Positions 1 through 50,725 are shown, numbered from the stretch's first letter. The stretch: DNA of 64,000 bases from Astropecten irregularis (GCA_963971285.1 OZ020262.1:10980745-11044744); one strand, 5' to 3'. Notes: generated by a model from the letters alone, not told the origin. A program made the numbers and translations.

Positions 1-100
1 TATCTTCATAGATCATGCATTTAAACATGTTCCATACTCCCAAAGTATTACTACATACATGATGATTTCTTTTCCTATAATTGTTTTTCTCGTGCTATTA

Positions 101-462
101 TTAAAGGTAGTATCATACTTTGGTAAGAAACCAATACACAAGTCACTGATTTACCTATAACCTACAGGTATGAAGATGGTGGTGGTAGAAACATATTACC
201 TTTAAAATGTTTCCGCCTGAAATGGTGTACTATCCAGAAATTAGTAAAACAACGACCAAAAATCTTTTTGATCTTTTAAAAGATCAAAAATAAAAGAGAA
301 AAGACTTAAGGAATGCTGTAGCTGTTTTAAGTTATCTCAAAAAGCGGGCATCGTATGGGACTGAAATTTCCACAGAATGATGACTATAACTGTATCTGTC
401 TTATATTTAGCCCATGAATCTTTATTTCTTTGATAAAAACCGAAGTATGATATTACCTTTAA
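101..462. mobile_element. MITE family 1, copy 1 (about 360 bp, terminal inverted repeats)
   Basis: It starts TTAAAGGTAGTATCATACTT and ends with the inverted counterpart AAGTATGATATTACCTTTAA. The inside is non-coding and contains a short hairpin around GATCTTTTAAAAGATC (269-284). Related copies occur at 36081, 41742, 47335, 50108, 51251 and 53464. It lies in a BCOR intron. Confidence 0.8.
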
Positions 463-689
463 AGACGACTTCCGTTGCATTTGCGATGTCCCTGTTGGGT
501 CTATTGATGTAATCTATGTTTGTTATTTTGATTTGAATTTCGTAACCTTTGGAGATTGATTTATCAAAATCTATCAAATCGAATCCGAACTGAAATTTCC
601 CTTTTGCCAATATTGCTCTGCCCATATAAATTAATGATCCTAATATTTTAATCAATTTGAAAAGCTGGATATGATGATTCCATTTCCAC

Positions 690-1085
690 TTCGTTATGAC
701 GATTATTAAATTGATTGATTAATCAGATATTTATCTAATCGATGGCGATCGATTTATCAGCTAATTGATCTACTAGCTATTTAATCGATCAGGAGTCAAG
801 TAATTGTCGGTCTATTAGGTAATTGATTGATTTGTCGATATCGATTGATTGAGGAGACAAGTTATCGAGTTTTCATTAATCAATAAATCGATATAGAATC
901 GATTTATCAATTATTTCCGATAATACCGGTAAACAAAATGAATGTATCCATATCAACTAACTTGTGCCAAAATCGATCATTTTTTTCCGATTAATGTTTC
1001 AATTGATATGAATTGATATCCTGATCAATATATACTGATCAATAATCAATACACTAATCGATAATATCAATCGATATGTTAATGT
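690..1085. repeat. Degenerate ATTGATCGATT-rich low-complexity DNA
   Basis: Dense imperfect ATTGAT/ATCGAT/AATCAATC words make up the end of the BCOR intron up to the splice acceptor at 1098. The same motif recurs in PSMD1 introns (26452-26582, 38262-38600). No coding signal is visible. Confidence 0.7.
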
Positions 1086-1098
1086 TTCCTTCATGCAG

Positions 1099-4000
1099 GA
1101 TGTGGCCATCTACTGCATAGATTATGATGTAGTGAACATTAATGCCAAGGACAATGCTGGGTACACGCCCTTACATGAATGCTGCGTCCACGGGCGTCTC
1201 AGGGTCGCCCTTCATCTTTTGCAGCATGGGGCTGACGTCAATGCCAGCGCGTCTGACGGCACGCGGTAAGTACGCAGTACGCATTATGAGTCCAAAGGTA
1301 TACCATTCTGTTCGTACATCATTGAGGGCGCTTCAGATAGTTTGTTCGATTGATTGATTAATTGATTGATTGATGTAAAAAAAACCATAGAGTTAAAGTC
1401 CCTCTTGGAACCAATCCAAGCAACAAAAGCAAGTGACGTCACTTACAGAACTAGTATATGCTCGCACCACAGTAAACTGCCTGGCGTTCTGCATGTGATG
1501 ACGTAAGGAAGGCTTTTCGTCGCGTAAAGTGTGCTAAATTATGTGCCTTAAATACCTCCGTTTTCTATATACAATATTTTTTAGCACAAACAATGATATT
1601 TTAAAAATCTATTCCACTTAATGTCAGAAATGGAAAAGAAAATCGGCCATGTTTGTGGTATGACATTGTCATCACCGCACTTTTTGATTTGCACCGGCCA
1701 TTTTATCGGGGTTTTTCTTTTTTCGACCGTCTCAGGCCCATTCACGACGCCGTGGATAACAACTGGTTGGCCCTGGTTCGTCTCCTTCTGATGTACGGTG
1801 CTGACCCGCTGATTGCCACTTACTCCGGAAGATCGACCATCACGTTAGCCCGGACAACGGCCATGAAAACTTTCATCATCGGTGAGTAAGCTATATGCCT
1901 AGGCCTAGGCCGTTTGTGCTTTGGACTGCCATCGTGTATGTTGGTTGGGCCTGGCCATCTTAAAGTAAGAGGTCATTTAATGACCAAATTCTGACAAGTC
2001 TAAAGGATTACCGTAAATGTTACATGCAGGCTGTCAGCTGACCAGACGTAGGCCGAAAATAACCTCGGCTTGTAGTATTCTTACCAACATTGAGAAAAAT
2101 AAGACTTGAAGCTATGCTGGAAGTACTAAAAGAAGGCAGGTTTGCGGTGACAATCTCTTCTGAGAGAGTGTATGGTTCTGAGAAGAACCATTGGTATATC
2201 TCGAAGTTCCGAACAGTGTGCTATCTCCATCCTCAGGAGAGTGACACTGAGAAAGCACCAGTGGTATTTGCCACTTTTTTCTTTCAAAGTTTTCCATCCC
2301 GATCAACCCATCAGCAAAACAACAACTTTTCTGTCTTTGTTTTTTTGGCATCAGGATACCTGAATGACGTGAACGGGAACTGGGAACGCGACGACGATGA
2401 TCCGTACCAGAGCAACCTGGATCTATGCTGGCACCTTGCCGGCACGCATTCCTTCGGTGAGTCCACTCTTTGATGTTATCAATCCTCTGTTTCTTCCAAG
2501 CAGCTCTGTTTTGAGCTAGACGCTTGGCTTGGACTATAAGCTCATTCCTGTCCACTCTTTGATGTTATCAATCCACTGTTTCTTCCAAGCAGCTCTGTTT
2601 TGAGGTAGATGCTTGGCTTGCACTAAAATCAATCCTGTTCACTCTTTGATGTTATCAATTCACTGTTTCTTCCAAGCAGCTCTGTTTTGAGCTAGACGCT
2701 TGGCCTGCACTAAGCTCATTCTTGTCCACTCTTTGATGTTATCAATCCACTGTTTCTTCCAAGCAGCTCTGTTTTGAGCTAGACGCTTGGCTTGGACTAA
2801 GCTCATTCCTGTCCACTCTTTGATGTTATCAATTCACTGTTTCTTCCAAGCGGCTCTGTTTTGAGCTAGACGCCTGGCTTGGACTAAGCTCATTCCTGTC
2901 CACTCTTTGATGTTAACAATCCACTGTTTCTTCCAAGCGGCTCTGTTTTGAGCTAGACGCCTGGCTTGGACTAAGCTCATTCCTGTCCACTCTTTGATGT
3001 TATCAATCCACTGTTTCTTCCAAGCAGCTCTGTTTTGAGCTAGACGCTTGGCTTGCACTAAGCTCATTCCTGTCCACTCTTTGATGTTATCAATCCACTG
3101 TTTCTTCCAAGCAGCTCTGTTTTGAGCTAGACGCTTGGCTTGGACTAAGCTCATTCCTGTCCACTCTTTGATGTTATCAATCCACTGTTTCTTCCAAGCA
3201 GCTCTGTTTTGAGCTAGACGCTTGGCCTGCACTAAGCTCATTCCTGTCCACTCTTTGATGTTATCAATCCACTGTTTCTTCCAAGCAGCTCTGTTTTGAG
3301 CTAGACGCTTGGCCTGCACTAAGCTCATTCCTGTCCACTCTTTGATGTTATCAATCCACTGTTTCTTCCAAGCAGCTCTGTTTTGAGCTAGACGCTTGGC
3401 CTGCACTAAGCTCATTCCTGTCCACTCTTTGATGTTATCAATTCACTGTTTCTTCCAAGCAGCTCTGTTTTGAGCTAGACGCTTGGCCTGCACTAAGCTC
3501 ATTCCTGTCCACTCTTTGATGTGACCAATCCACTGTTTCTTCCAAGCAGCTCTGTTTTGAGCTAGACGCTTGGCCTGCACTAAGCTCATTCCTGTCCACT
3601 CTTTGATGTGACCAATCCACTGTTTCTTCAGACGTCCTTTCTCCCCTTCCCTACAAACATGGCTCCCTATTAACCGGAACATAGAGTAAATCACGATTGA
3701 AATGTATACAATGAAGCAAGTCCATGCATTGATTGGTAATTCGGTTTGGAAGTTGTCTTGACGTGGTACCTGTTTGTCTTTCTCGTAGATGGCAATGACT
3801 TGCCCGTGGCTGACATCTTCCAAGACATCCCGGAGGAAAAGATCGATCACACGGGTGAATTTCTCGTGGAACTCAGCGAGACGCCGCTACTGAACAGCTA
3901 CAACATCAGACTTCCAAAAGACAAAAGGTACGTAGGCCTACAATCTTCTAGTTATATCAAGGAGTTCAAAGTTTTGGGGTGTTTTTTTTTCAGGCCAATA

Positions 4001-4761
4001 TGTAGTACCTGGTGAATAGGTTGCTGAAAAGGGTATTTTTAAAAGTGTTTCTTTTGCTGTTTCTTTATTTGTCGGTCTGTCGTGCGACTATTTTGTATTG
4101 GTTAGTCGGTCGAGTTGTGCATCAGCCGTTTGGTTGATAAGTAAACAAGGTTAAAATAAGGTAGGTTTGAGGTGACACCATATAATCTCTTCTGTGAGAG
4201 TGTGTGGTTCTGAGAAGAACCGTTGGTATTATCTCGACGTTCCGAACAGAGTGCTCTGTTCGTCCTCAGGAGAGTGACTGGTTGCCTGATTTCGTTTCTA
4301 GGCTGTGTATACCTAGAAACCTGAAGAATTACAAATGATAGACTAGCAATTAATTTGCTTCAAAATTAAAAAAAATTGGGCCTAATGGGTGAAATCATAA
4401 TTATTTCTCAATTGTGTTTTATTCCTTTTGTTTGAGGTGTACACAACGTTACGAATTACCAACCATTTGAATTGTTTTCCTCATGATATGCAGGGTGCGT
4501 AATTGGCTGTTGCTTGATGACATCATCAATCAGCTGGAGACCACGCGGTCGGAGTTTTTGGCGGGAAACCGACATTTGCGCTGCGCCACAATGACGCACG
4601 ATGAATTCACCGTAGCCATCAAGGGCTCGCAGCTGAACTGCACCCCGCCTGATAAGTCGCAGTGTTTGCTAGACAATACGTCAGGGTACTACGTCGTAGA
4701 GATACTGGAGCTCACCAGCGAACTCAGAACTATTCTCAACATCGATGAAGAATATGTATAA
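1099..4761 (+). CDS. BCOR: BCOR-type BCL6 corepressor, 3' part (last five exons)
   Basis: Five exons join in frame: 1099-1265, 1736-1881, 2355-2456, 3789-3927, 4494-4761 (822 nt, 273 residues plus stop). All introns are GT-AG. Exons 1 and 2 encode ankyrin repeats ([16 protein letters not shown], then RPIHDAV and LLLMYGADP followed by ATYSGR). Exon 3 starts with YLND and is acidic. Exons 4 and 5 carry [11 protein letters not shown], then RNWLLLDDI, ending in an [10 protein letters not shown] helix. This order matches the C-terminus of vertebrate BCOR/BCORL1: ankyrin repeats, linker, then the PUFD domain that binds the RAWUL domain of PCGF1 in the non-canonical Polycomb complex PRC1.1. The 5' exons, including any BCL6-binding region, lie before the window. 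A single invertebrate ancestor of BCOR and BCORL1 is the likely identity. The assignment of the symbol rests on remembered family sequence. Confidence 0.87.
2136..2262. repeat. Interspersed repeat with GTTCTGAGAAGAAC core
   Basis: Contains a CTCTTCTGAGAGAGTG-type start, GGTTCTGAGAAGAACC and a closing CCTCAGGAGAGTG. It matches 4162-4275 closely and 27953-28335 more distantly, so it is a dispersed palindromic element. Its open frames are not part of BCOR. Confidence 0.65.
2460..3632. repeat. 87-bp tandem array (about 13 units) derived from a LINE tail
   Basis: The word CCACTCTTTGATGT recurs about every 87 bp from 2463 to the last copy near 3596. On the - strand the unit reads as 29 residues: [13 protein letters not shown], then [16 protein letters not shown]. 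Because 87 is a multiple of three, it stays open for up to 193 codons (2834-3415). WTGMSL plus [11 protein letters not shown] closely resembles the extreme C-terminus of non-LTR retrotransposon polymerases (an A-x-x-R-x-x-W pattern). The array is therefore probably an expanded fragment of a LINE 3' coding end, not a gene. It begins four bases into the intron after BCOR exon 3. Confidence 0.85.
4162..4275. repeat. Interspersed repeat with GTTCTGAGAAGAAC core, second copy
   Basis: Same dispersed element as at 2136-2262, here in the last BCOR intron. It shares AATCTCTTCTG, GGTTCTGAGAAGAACCG and CCTCAGGAGAGTGAC. Confidence 0.65.
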
Positions 4762-6290
4762 GGACAGAGCACAAGTTCCCCTATACTGGACACAAAAACA
4801 CACGATATGCATTTTACCGCCCAAAAAAGACGTTTATTTTTTCGTGATCTCAGTTGCAGAGGTTTCACAGACTGTTTTGCAGAAGTACTACTACGGCAAT
4901 TTCTTGATGCATTTTTTAGATGTACGTACATAACTTTTTAAGTTGTGGAATATGATCGCATGCTGATGAAGTGGATTTGATACCACGAGAAGCGAGGATA
5001 CCGCACCGCAATGGGACATTGGTGTCAACGTGATATTGCTGAGGATTACCAGTTGCAAAAGTACTACCGGAATAATTATATTCTTCTCAATGCAGAAAAT
5101 GGGCCTTAAAACTCCAGCCAAGATGTTAAACTTGCTGCTTTTTGCAAAATTGGAATGCTGTAAGATTTGCTTCATTCGAAACTTTTTTCTTTACCGCAAT
5201 TAATGATAAGCTGAATAATGTGACGTGGAACTTTTGAAATCGTCTGCGTTTCCATGGTGTGAGCCGCCATCTTGGATTATGATTACGTGTTTTCTCCAAC
5301 AGTGTGTACGGAAATCATGACGAGGCTCTTACGGATAAAGCATGGTACCCGTGATGTGTGGACTGGCTTCGTATTGCGTTGTCTCATATCCGTCAGGGAA
5401 CTTGACTGGTTGATGTTTTTGCCGTCTGTCCATTTTGATGAACGGATTAATAGTGATTACAATGCATAATGCCTATGGTGCTTTCATTAAGAATTTGTAT
5501 TGATTATTTGGAATACCGATTCCAAAGGTTCGTGCTTGAAATATTGGTGTTTATGTTTTGGAGGGAAAGATGAGACTGCAGAACGCCGTTTTTGAATGAA
5601 AATTTTGCATATTTAATCAGTCTCCATGCAGATTCTTAGAAATACCAGCATCCCGTGAATGACTACCTACGAAGGTTAAAGGTCACGATATCGCTGGTTC
5701 CCGAAATAACTCTTCAGTACTATACTCTCGTTTACGTTATTTCGTGAAAAGACAGTGGCCGGCAACCAGTGAATGTCCAAAACTTAACAAAATAATAGTT
5801 TATTTTGCTATAATTATTCATTTCCCTTTAAGCATTTCTGTGAAATGTTTCAAAATTTTGCAACCGCATTTTGGAAACAAAATCATTTTTGTTTTAGGAA
5901 TGGGTTGGATCTTCCTGACCCGAAAGTTTGGTTGATCGGTTTGGTTGAAGGGTAGATCGTCAGCTAGGAAAACAAGATTGTTTTTGTTTACTTAATAACA
6001 AGATTGTTTTTGCTTACTTAATAACAGGAGTGATGGCTATTGTATTCATTGACTCAAAAGTCACATCCTAGTTGTTGTTATTGTTATTATTCACCGTATT
6101 CCATAAAATTTCGCATTTATATCCATTAAATTCTATAAAATTAATGTTATGTTGGAAGAACAAAGGCTGTGGAGGGATCGAGTTCCGAGATTTTGTGACC
6201 TGCATACCTTAACAAGATGAGTGGAAAGTCGTGAGGTCTTGTCTCGCATTGCAATGACCACCACATGGTCGTTTTTGGTTCCGTTTAAAT
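4762..6290. other. BCOR 3' UTR and intergenic DNA
   Basis: AT-rich sequence follows the BCOR stop. Short open frames here (for example 5272-5469) show no family resemblance or splice signals. A clear poly(A) signal for BCOR was not identified. Confidence 0.5.
5263..5274 (+). promoter_or_regulatory. YY1-like motif
   Basis: GCCGCCATCTTG matches the classic YY1 core sequence. No transcript start or gene is visible beside it, so it may be a chance or distal site. Confidence 0.3.
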
Positions 6291-6297
6291 TTTTTTG

Positions 6298-6528
6298 AAA
6301 GACCGATTGCGTGACCAATGTTTTACATGCCATCACATGGCTCATAGTGGGTATTTTGTCATCTCATTTGGTGCAGAACAGCAGTGGAAACGAGCAAAGA
6401 AGACTATTGCATCGTCCACATTCTTCTTTTCACATTTCCACCGCTGCTCTGTTATGTGCCAAATGAGACGTAAACATACCCACTATACGTCATCGTGATG
6501 GCATGTAAGCATTGGTCGCGCAATCGGC
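6298..6528. mobile_element. MITE family 2, copy 1
   Basis: The terminal inverted repeat starts GACCGATTGCGTGACCAATG and ends CATTGGTCGCGCAATCGGCC. The inside is nearly palindromic. A second copy lies at 31643-31811. Confidence 0.8.
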
Positions 6529-6530
6529 CT

Positions 6531-6774
6531 GGGGCCAATTTCATAGAACTGCTTAATCACCAAAACTTGCTTAAGCACCAAAAACCTTGGTCAATGAAAT
6601 CAGTATGCCAGCCAAAACTCCTTGTGAATGTTATGCTCAGCCAACAATGGCCAAATACAAGTCAAAAGCAGTAAACATCCCATGAAAATTTGATTGCCAA
6701 CCCTGTTTCATCAAGGAAGACTTTTTCATGCTTAAGCAAATTTTGTGCTTAAGCAGCTCTATGAAATTGGACCC
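6531..6774. mobile_element. MITE family 3 (GGGGCCAATTTCAT ends), copy 1
   Basis: It starts GGGGCCAATTTCATAGAACT and ends with the inverted form AGCTCTATGAAATTGGACCC. The inside carries repeated CTTAAGCA words. It directly abuts MITE family 2. Other copies are at 25743, 30787, 32289, 33128, 45062 and 51713, with a fragment at 49293. Confidence 0.8.
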
Positions 6775-7439
6775 AAGTTTCAACAGACAGAGGAAGATAG
6801 CACCTTAGTGTCGCATATATCGTTGGAAAGATCTTTTCAGGCTCATTCCAATTGTAGCATCACTTCAGTTTCTTCCATGTTTGCTGCGACTTTTCCTTTT
6901 ATTTTTCCAGCCAGGTCACATAATAAATCCCCCACTAAACAATTCTCGGTTTGTTTTCGCCATCTAATATTATCACATTTTTAAAGGAACTTTGAAGCAA
7001 AACAAAATCATTTGCAACTTTGTGTACACTTTACGAATATAGGCCATGCTCAATCACTGCACTTCTAGGCAAGATGCCGAACTAAGTTTAAAAGAAGCTT
7101 ATTGAAATAATTATGTCAGCTTTTAAGACAAAAAATCTTCATTTAGCCAGCCAGCGACATTGACATCACGTATTAAACCTATTCTACACAACTGTATGTA
7201 TATAGTAATGTTTACTTTTTTGTTGTTGTTACTTTTTATAATATAAAACGAAGAAAATTAAGAAGAAAAAGGTGTTAAATTTACGACGTTAAAGTTTATT
7301 GCTGGGTGTGAAGAACAGTAAAGTTCCGAGATGGAGCACATTTTACACAAAAGTATTGTCTCTGGACTGTTTTTATACTAAATGCTACCTTCTTGTTATA
7401 CCAAGTTGCATGTTGCTATATCACTATACATGTTTATGG

Positions 7440-8130
7440 GCGATTCACAATAATATGCGCCACCATGAGTTTGCAATGCGTTGGCCAATCACAATGCGGG
7501 GAATTAATTTTGTCGACAATAAATAAAATTGCGCATGTGGAAAGATCACTGGGTGCATTCGTTTAGCTCCCCCGGGTCGACACCAGTCAACCTCGTCCCC
7601 ATTCTCTCACTTGTTTTGTGCAGTATAGCACGACCATTCCCAGTAAGGGCTGACCCGTGTGAGCTAAACGAATGCACCCACTGATCTATACAAACTGGAT
7701 AGGTCGCGGGGGCAGTGATTACACGGCGAGCCGTGAAGTCACCAGCGGCCATGTTAGGATATTCAGCACAATACTCATTGCACTGCATGACTGCACAGCA
7801 AGCAGTGCAGCAATTCTCTGTATACGCCGGCCTACGGGCCTGCCAATGTATTGAATATCCCAAAATGGCCGCACGGATGCTTCACCTGCAGAGCAGCGCG
7901 ACCTATCCAGTTTGTATAGGTGCATTCGTTTAGCTCCCCCGGGTCGACACCAGACAACCTCGTCCCCATTCTCTCGCTTGTTTTGTGCAGTATACCACGA
8001 CCATTCCCAGTAAGGGCTAACCCGTGTTAGCTAAACGAATGCACAGATCAGTGGGAAAGATGCGCAGTTTTGTCGACAAATTGGCCAACGCGTTGAAAAC
8101 TCATGGTGGCTCACTATTGGCGTTTACGAA
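7440..8130. mobile_element. Nested palindromic transposons (three levels)
   Basis: The outer arms are inverted copies: CGCCACCATGAGTTTGCAAT with TTTTGTCGACAA and GCGCAT on the left, matched by GATGCGCA, TTTTGTCGACAA and ACTCATGGTGGC on the right (8055-8110). The central arms are also inverted: CTATACAAACTGGATAGGTC (7685-7704) with GACCTATCCAGTTTGTATAG (7900-7919). Each arm holds one copy of a separate 125-bp element, 7552-7677 and 7921-8043. Each copy starts GTGCATTCGTTTAGCTC and ends in the inverted counterpart. No transposase is present. Confidence 0.8.
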
Positions 8131-8252
8131 ACTCAGGCTCCGGCTCAGGCTCCATTTCGTGAATCATCCATTCTAAAATAACGGGCATCAAAATAGAGGC
8201 TTTTGGCTGCGGTTCCGGGAGATTCTCTAATTTGAAGAGGAAAACCGAGGGT
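8120..8252. mobile_element. MITE family 4 (CTCAGGCTCCGGCTC ends), truncated copy
   Basis: It shares GCGTTTACGAAACTCAGGCT, CCATTTCGTGAATC and GAGGCTTTTGGCTGCGGTTC with copies at 12856, 17358, 40421, 43119 and 54080. The 3' inverted repeat is missing here. Confidence 0.7.
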
Positions 8253-8599
8253 AGAAAAAAATGTTTAAAAAAATGACTGCGTCCAAATTATTTTCAATTC
8301 AGTCCATGCAATTAAACACATCTTTTATCCAATAGGCCCTACTGTACCGCAGAAGTAGCCTTTGCCAGTATAGCCGGCCCGGCCCATCATCATTGTTTGT
8401 CATAAGTCAAAGTTTTGAATTGATGAAACCTTTTTTAAATACAGAGATGTCCACATGGAGTGATATGTGTCTGTCTAGTAACATATTTTATTTCACCTGC
8501 CCCGAAGTCTTTTTCTTTCAAGTTTATTGTCAATTATAATCGCATAAAAATTAATTTGAAATCGCTGCACGGTCGAATTGCGAAAAGTGCTTATTTTGG

Positions 8600-8739
8600 T
8601 CTAGCGCCCTCTATTGTTGGACCATAGTTAGTACGACCACCATTTTGTTTTCTGAAGCAGTCGGCGTTCGGACCGGAATATTAATTGTAGGAAAAATTAC
8701 GAATTTTACATTTCCTGAAAGGTTAAACACTACAAAAAA
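8600..8739 (+). promoter_or_regulatory. Presumed PSMD1 promoter and 5' UTR
   Basis: This is the TATA-less stretch immediately before the PSMD1 start codon. A CCACCATTTTG site (8638-8648) resembles a YY1 element, often found near housekeeping-gene starts. The transcription start cannot be fixed from sequence. Confidence 0.4.
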
Positions 8740-47812
<39,073 letters not shown>

Positions 47813-48118
47813 GAGGATTAACATAGCGGGATTAAGGATAAAGAGAATTAGCAGGGTGCTGGACCCCTACAGATAGAGGGCTCATCTAGTCTCAAGATTT
47901 AAAGGAACAATTATGAAATAACTTCACATAAAATACATTTTCTGTTCAGCTATCTTTACATAATGCTGGTTACATACAGAGCAGATTATGCTCCATTCTC
48001 TTTCTTACCCTTGAAGTGTCTTTGCTGTTTATTTGCTGACAAAAGAGGGCGCTGTTCGTGCCAGGGCACAGTAAACTTGCTGTACAAAATACAATCAAAC
48101 TTCGTTAATGCGAAGTCC

Positions 48119-48315
48119 TCTAGAGGGACTTTGCAGGAACCTTGTAACTTTGCAGGAACTGTGTAACAAGAACCGTGTAACAGGAACCGTGTAACAGGAA
48201 CCGTGTAACAGGAACCGTGTAACAGGAACCTTGAAACAAGATCATTGTAACAGGAACCCTGTAACAGGAACCTTGAAACAAGATCATTGTAACAGGAACC
48301 TTGTTGTAACAGGTG
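48119..48315. repeat. GTAACAGGAACC minisatellite downstream of PSMD1 stop
   Basis: About ten units of TGTAACAGGAACCG with CTTG variants, starting 307 bp after the stop codon. It would be in the 3' UTR if the signal at 48898 is used. Confidence 0.8.
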
Positions 48316-48897
48316 CTCTTATTAGTGAGGTTCCTCTGTAGCACGATCATTTTGCAGAAAGGTTAATCCCGGATATTGACGACCATCACCATGGATATTT
48401 GAGCGCAGTGGACTGAAAAGTTGACAGGAAGTGGATGGCTACCGTCATCCTTCATGGGGATGTCTACTCCAGATTGAACAACAGCACTCTTTATTACGTT
48501 TGGGTCTATTTAATGTCAGGTTTAATGTTGATGGGTGAAACAAATGGGGTTAAAGAAAGAAGTTCTTTGGCCCAATTTCATTAAGCTGACTTGGAATTTG
48601 AATTATCTTGTCATCAGTGAAAAAGCAATTTTTCTTCAGCTGAAGCCCTTGGTAGGAGGCTGAATTTTGCAAATTTGTGGGACATAATTTTGCTAAAAGC
48701 TCCTCCATATCTTAAAAAAAAAATCCAGCATTTCTGTTCGGCATTTCCCGATGCATGCAACAGGCCATTTTTAATAATATGACGTCTCTGCTTCATTATG
48801 AAGTACATTTTTTTTTTCTCTGAAGAGTTGTTCGAAACAAAACAAAAATAATTACTGGTAACTTTCTTTGTTTGTACTGTATTTGAGTGTTTACAAG

Positions 48898-48903
48898 AAT
48901 AAA
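48898..48903 (+). terminator. Candidate PSMD1 poly(A) signal
   Basis: AATAAA about 1.09 kb after the PSMD1 stop. It is the first good match noticed; use is inferred. Confidence 0.45.
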
Positions 48904-49377
48904 AACCAAACACAAAAATATTAAATAATCTCTCTTATTATCAATTTATTTATTCAATCTTTATTACAATTTTTTTAAGGGAAAGGATTATTCGCTATTT
49001 TCTGATTATGGTCTAATCGGATAAAAAGGATTTAGTAAGATCAGAGTGGAATATGATAATTGTTTACTTTGAAACCAACTCCGTCAACAAACTCATGCGT
49101 TGTGACTAGACTTCTTCCCTGTCTGTGATGAAGTCAAAGCGCTTTCCAACAAAATTTTCAATATTTTTCCGTCCTCAAATTTAATCGTTTGTGGTTATGA
49201 GATTATAAATGTGATATAGTATCACAGAGGGACTGGCAAGGCTTTAAGTATCTCAATTCACGAAGTGAAATTTGTGGGTTGCCACATTGATAATTTGGTT
49301 GTTAATTCTGTTTTAATAAGACAGAAATTTCATGATTAGCAAATTTTCGTGCTAAGCATGGCCGTGAAATTGGCCCT

Positions 49378-49514
49378 TTGGGTCTATTTCACGAAACTCT
49401 ACGATCGATCGTAAGTCGAGTTACGAAGGATAACCCATCGTAGGGTTGCAATGCTTCATAAGTCCTACGATTGATACTATAAGTTATGATGAGTTTGGTG
49501 AAATCGACCCCGGG
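49378..49514. mobile_element. MITE family 5 copy beside a family 3 fragment
   Basis: TGGGTCTATTTCACGAAACT at the left and TTTGGTGAAATCGACCCC at the right. A family 3 right end (49293-49376, ending GTGAAATTGGCCC) adjoins it. Confidence 0.65.
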
Positions 49515-49638
49515 ACAGTTACAAAATGAATCGTTCTTTAAATTCACTCTCACTACTTATAAACTACATTAAAACAGGTAGGCCTATCGGTTGTCAAGTT
49601 TCCATGCTGATATGATCGGAGGTAGTTTCTCTGGACAT

Positions 49639-50725
49639 CTAGTGTCGACGACGGCGCTTTCTGTCTCCGGGTCCAGCCCGTCTCCTTTTGCTCCGTCCCC
49701 CGTGCCCTCCACCGCGATGCCCATGGGTCCTACCACCGGGACCGCCACGGGGTGTGTGCCCACCGGGACCACCACCACCACCACCGTGACCGTGTCGCGG
49801 CGTGTGCCTCCCCGGTGACTTGTCCCCGAACCACGCGCTCTGCCACACCAGCCAATCGTAGAACCAGCGGTACTGCTCGTAGTTTTTCCCGCCGGAGATG
49901 AAGAGTTCCAAGCCCCGTAAGATGTAGTTCTCTTTCTTGATGTCGTCATGGGAAGGATCGGCGATGACGTCGTAAATGTCACGGAGTTCCTCGGGCTGGA
50001 AAATGAGAAGGAATCGGTGAAAAATAGGAATGAGTAATTAATATCAGGCTGTGATAAGCTATCAATAAGCTGGCATCCAACAGGGACCAACCGCTCTTAA
50101 AAGTAGCTTCATAAAAGAAATGCAGATTCATGAGCAAATGAAAAGAGACAGCAACAGTCATCTGTGAAATTTCCAGTCCCACACGGTACCTACTTCTTGA
50201 GAAAACAGTGAAAACGCTAACAGTATTTTAAAATCTTTACACGGGAGTTTTGATCCCTGAGATCAAAACTGTATGTTTTGGGGGTCTTTGGTTTTACTCT
50301 TTTCTGAATAAATACGGCATTTCACACAGAAACTAGAGCAAATCCTTAAAGTTGCTGTTTCCCAGTCGGGTGAAGACTACACCACAAGCTGAACTTGGGT
50401 ACATCAATGGGCACAGCCATGAAATCAGGTGCAAGACTTACACTTCAAATAAAAAAGGGTCACTAAATAGTTCGTTTTTTTTTTTAATTTGCGTTGTGTT
50501 TTTGTGGTTACATTTCTCATGATAAACGGAATACAAAGTCATAAAGTAGTATAAGGCCTAATGAGCTAGCATTATTAAACTCACCAGATGGGGCACAAGG
50601 TTGATGATTTCATACTCTGGGACTTCCTCTCGCGACCCAGACGGCGACGAGGCCCCCGTAAGACACACCACCGAGGCGATGAGGAGAAGCCCCGGTACGA
50701 CCATCAGCAGGCCGGTGCTCTTCAT
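49639..50725 (-). CDS. Secreted protein with aromatic segment and Gly/His/Arg-rich tail, unknown family
   Basis: Two - strand exons, 50725-50585 and 49995-49639, join in phase 0 to give 165 residues. The chosen start (MKSTGLLMVV) opens directly into a signal peptide of about 25 residues. An upstream in-frame Met at 50761 would put twelve charged residues before it and is less likely. After the signal peptide come an acidic/helical region (PEYEIINL, PEELRDIYDV, DDIKKENYILRGLELF; about 32-82) and a Trp/Tyr-rich stretch (86-104). A Gly/His/Pro/Arg tail follows (about 108-150), with basic clusters SKRRR and RKRRRRH at the C-terminus. No cysteines follow the signal peptide. A TATA box (50871-50880) supports the start. 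It could be an antimicrobial, matrix or metal-binding protein, or a precursor cut at the basic clusters; nothing here decides. I do not recognise the family. Confidence 0.75.
50108..50330. mobile_element. MITE family 1, copy 5 (fragment)
   Basis: TCATAAAAGAAATGCAGATT, TCATCTGTGAAATTTCCAGT and CTGAATAAATACGGCATTTC match the family inside. Both terminal repeats are lost. It lies in the intron of the - strand secreted gene. Confidence 0.7.

Noticed and set aside
2834-3415. 193-codon frame on the - strand with perfect internal repeats
   Set aside because: It is the 87-bp tandem array read antisense. There is no start context or conserved gene structure, and it lies inside a BCOR intron.
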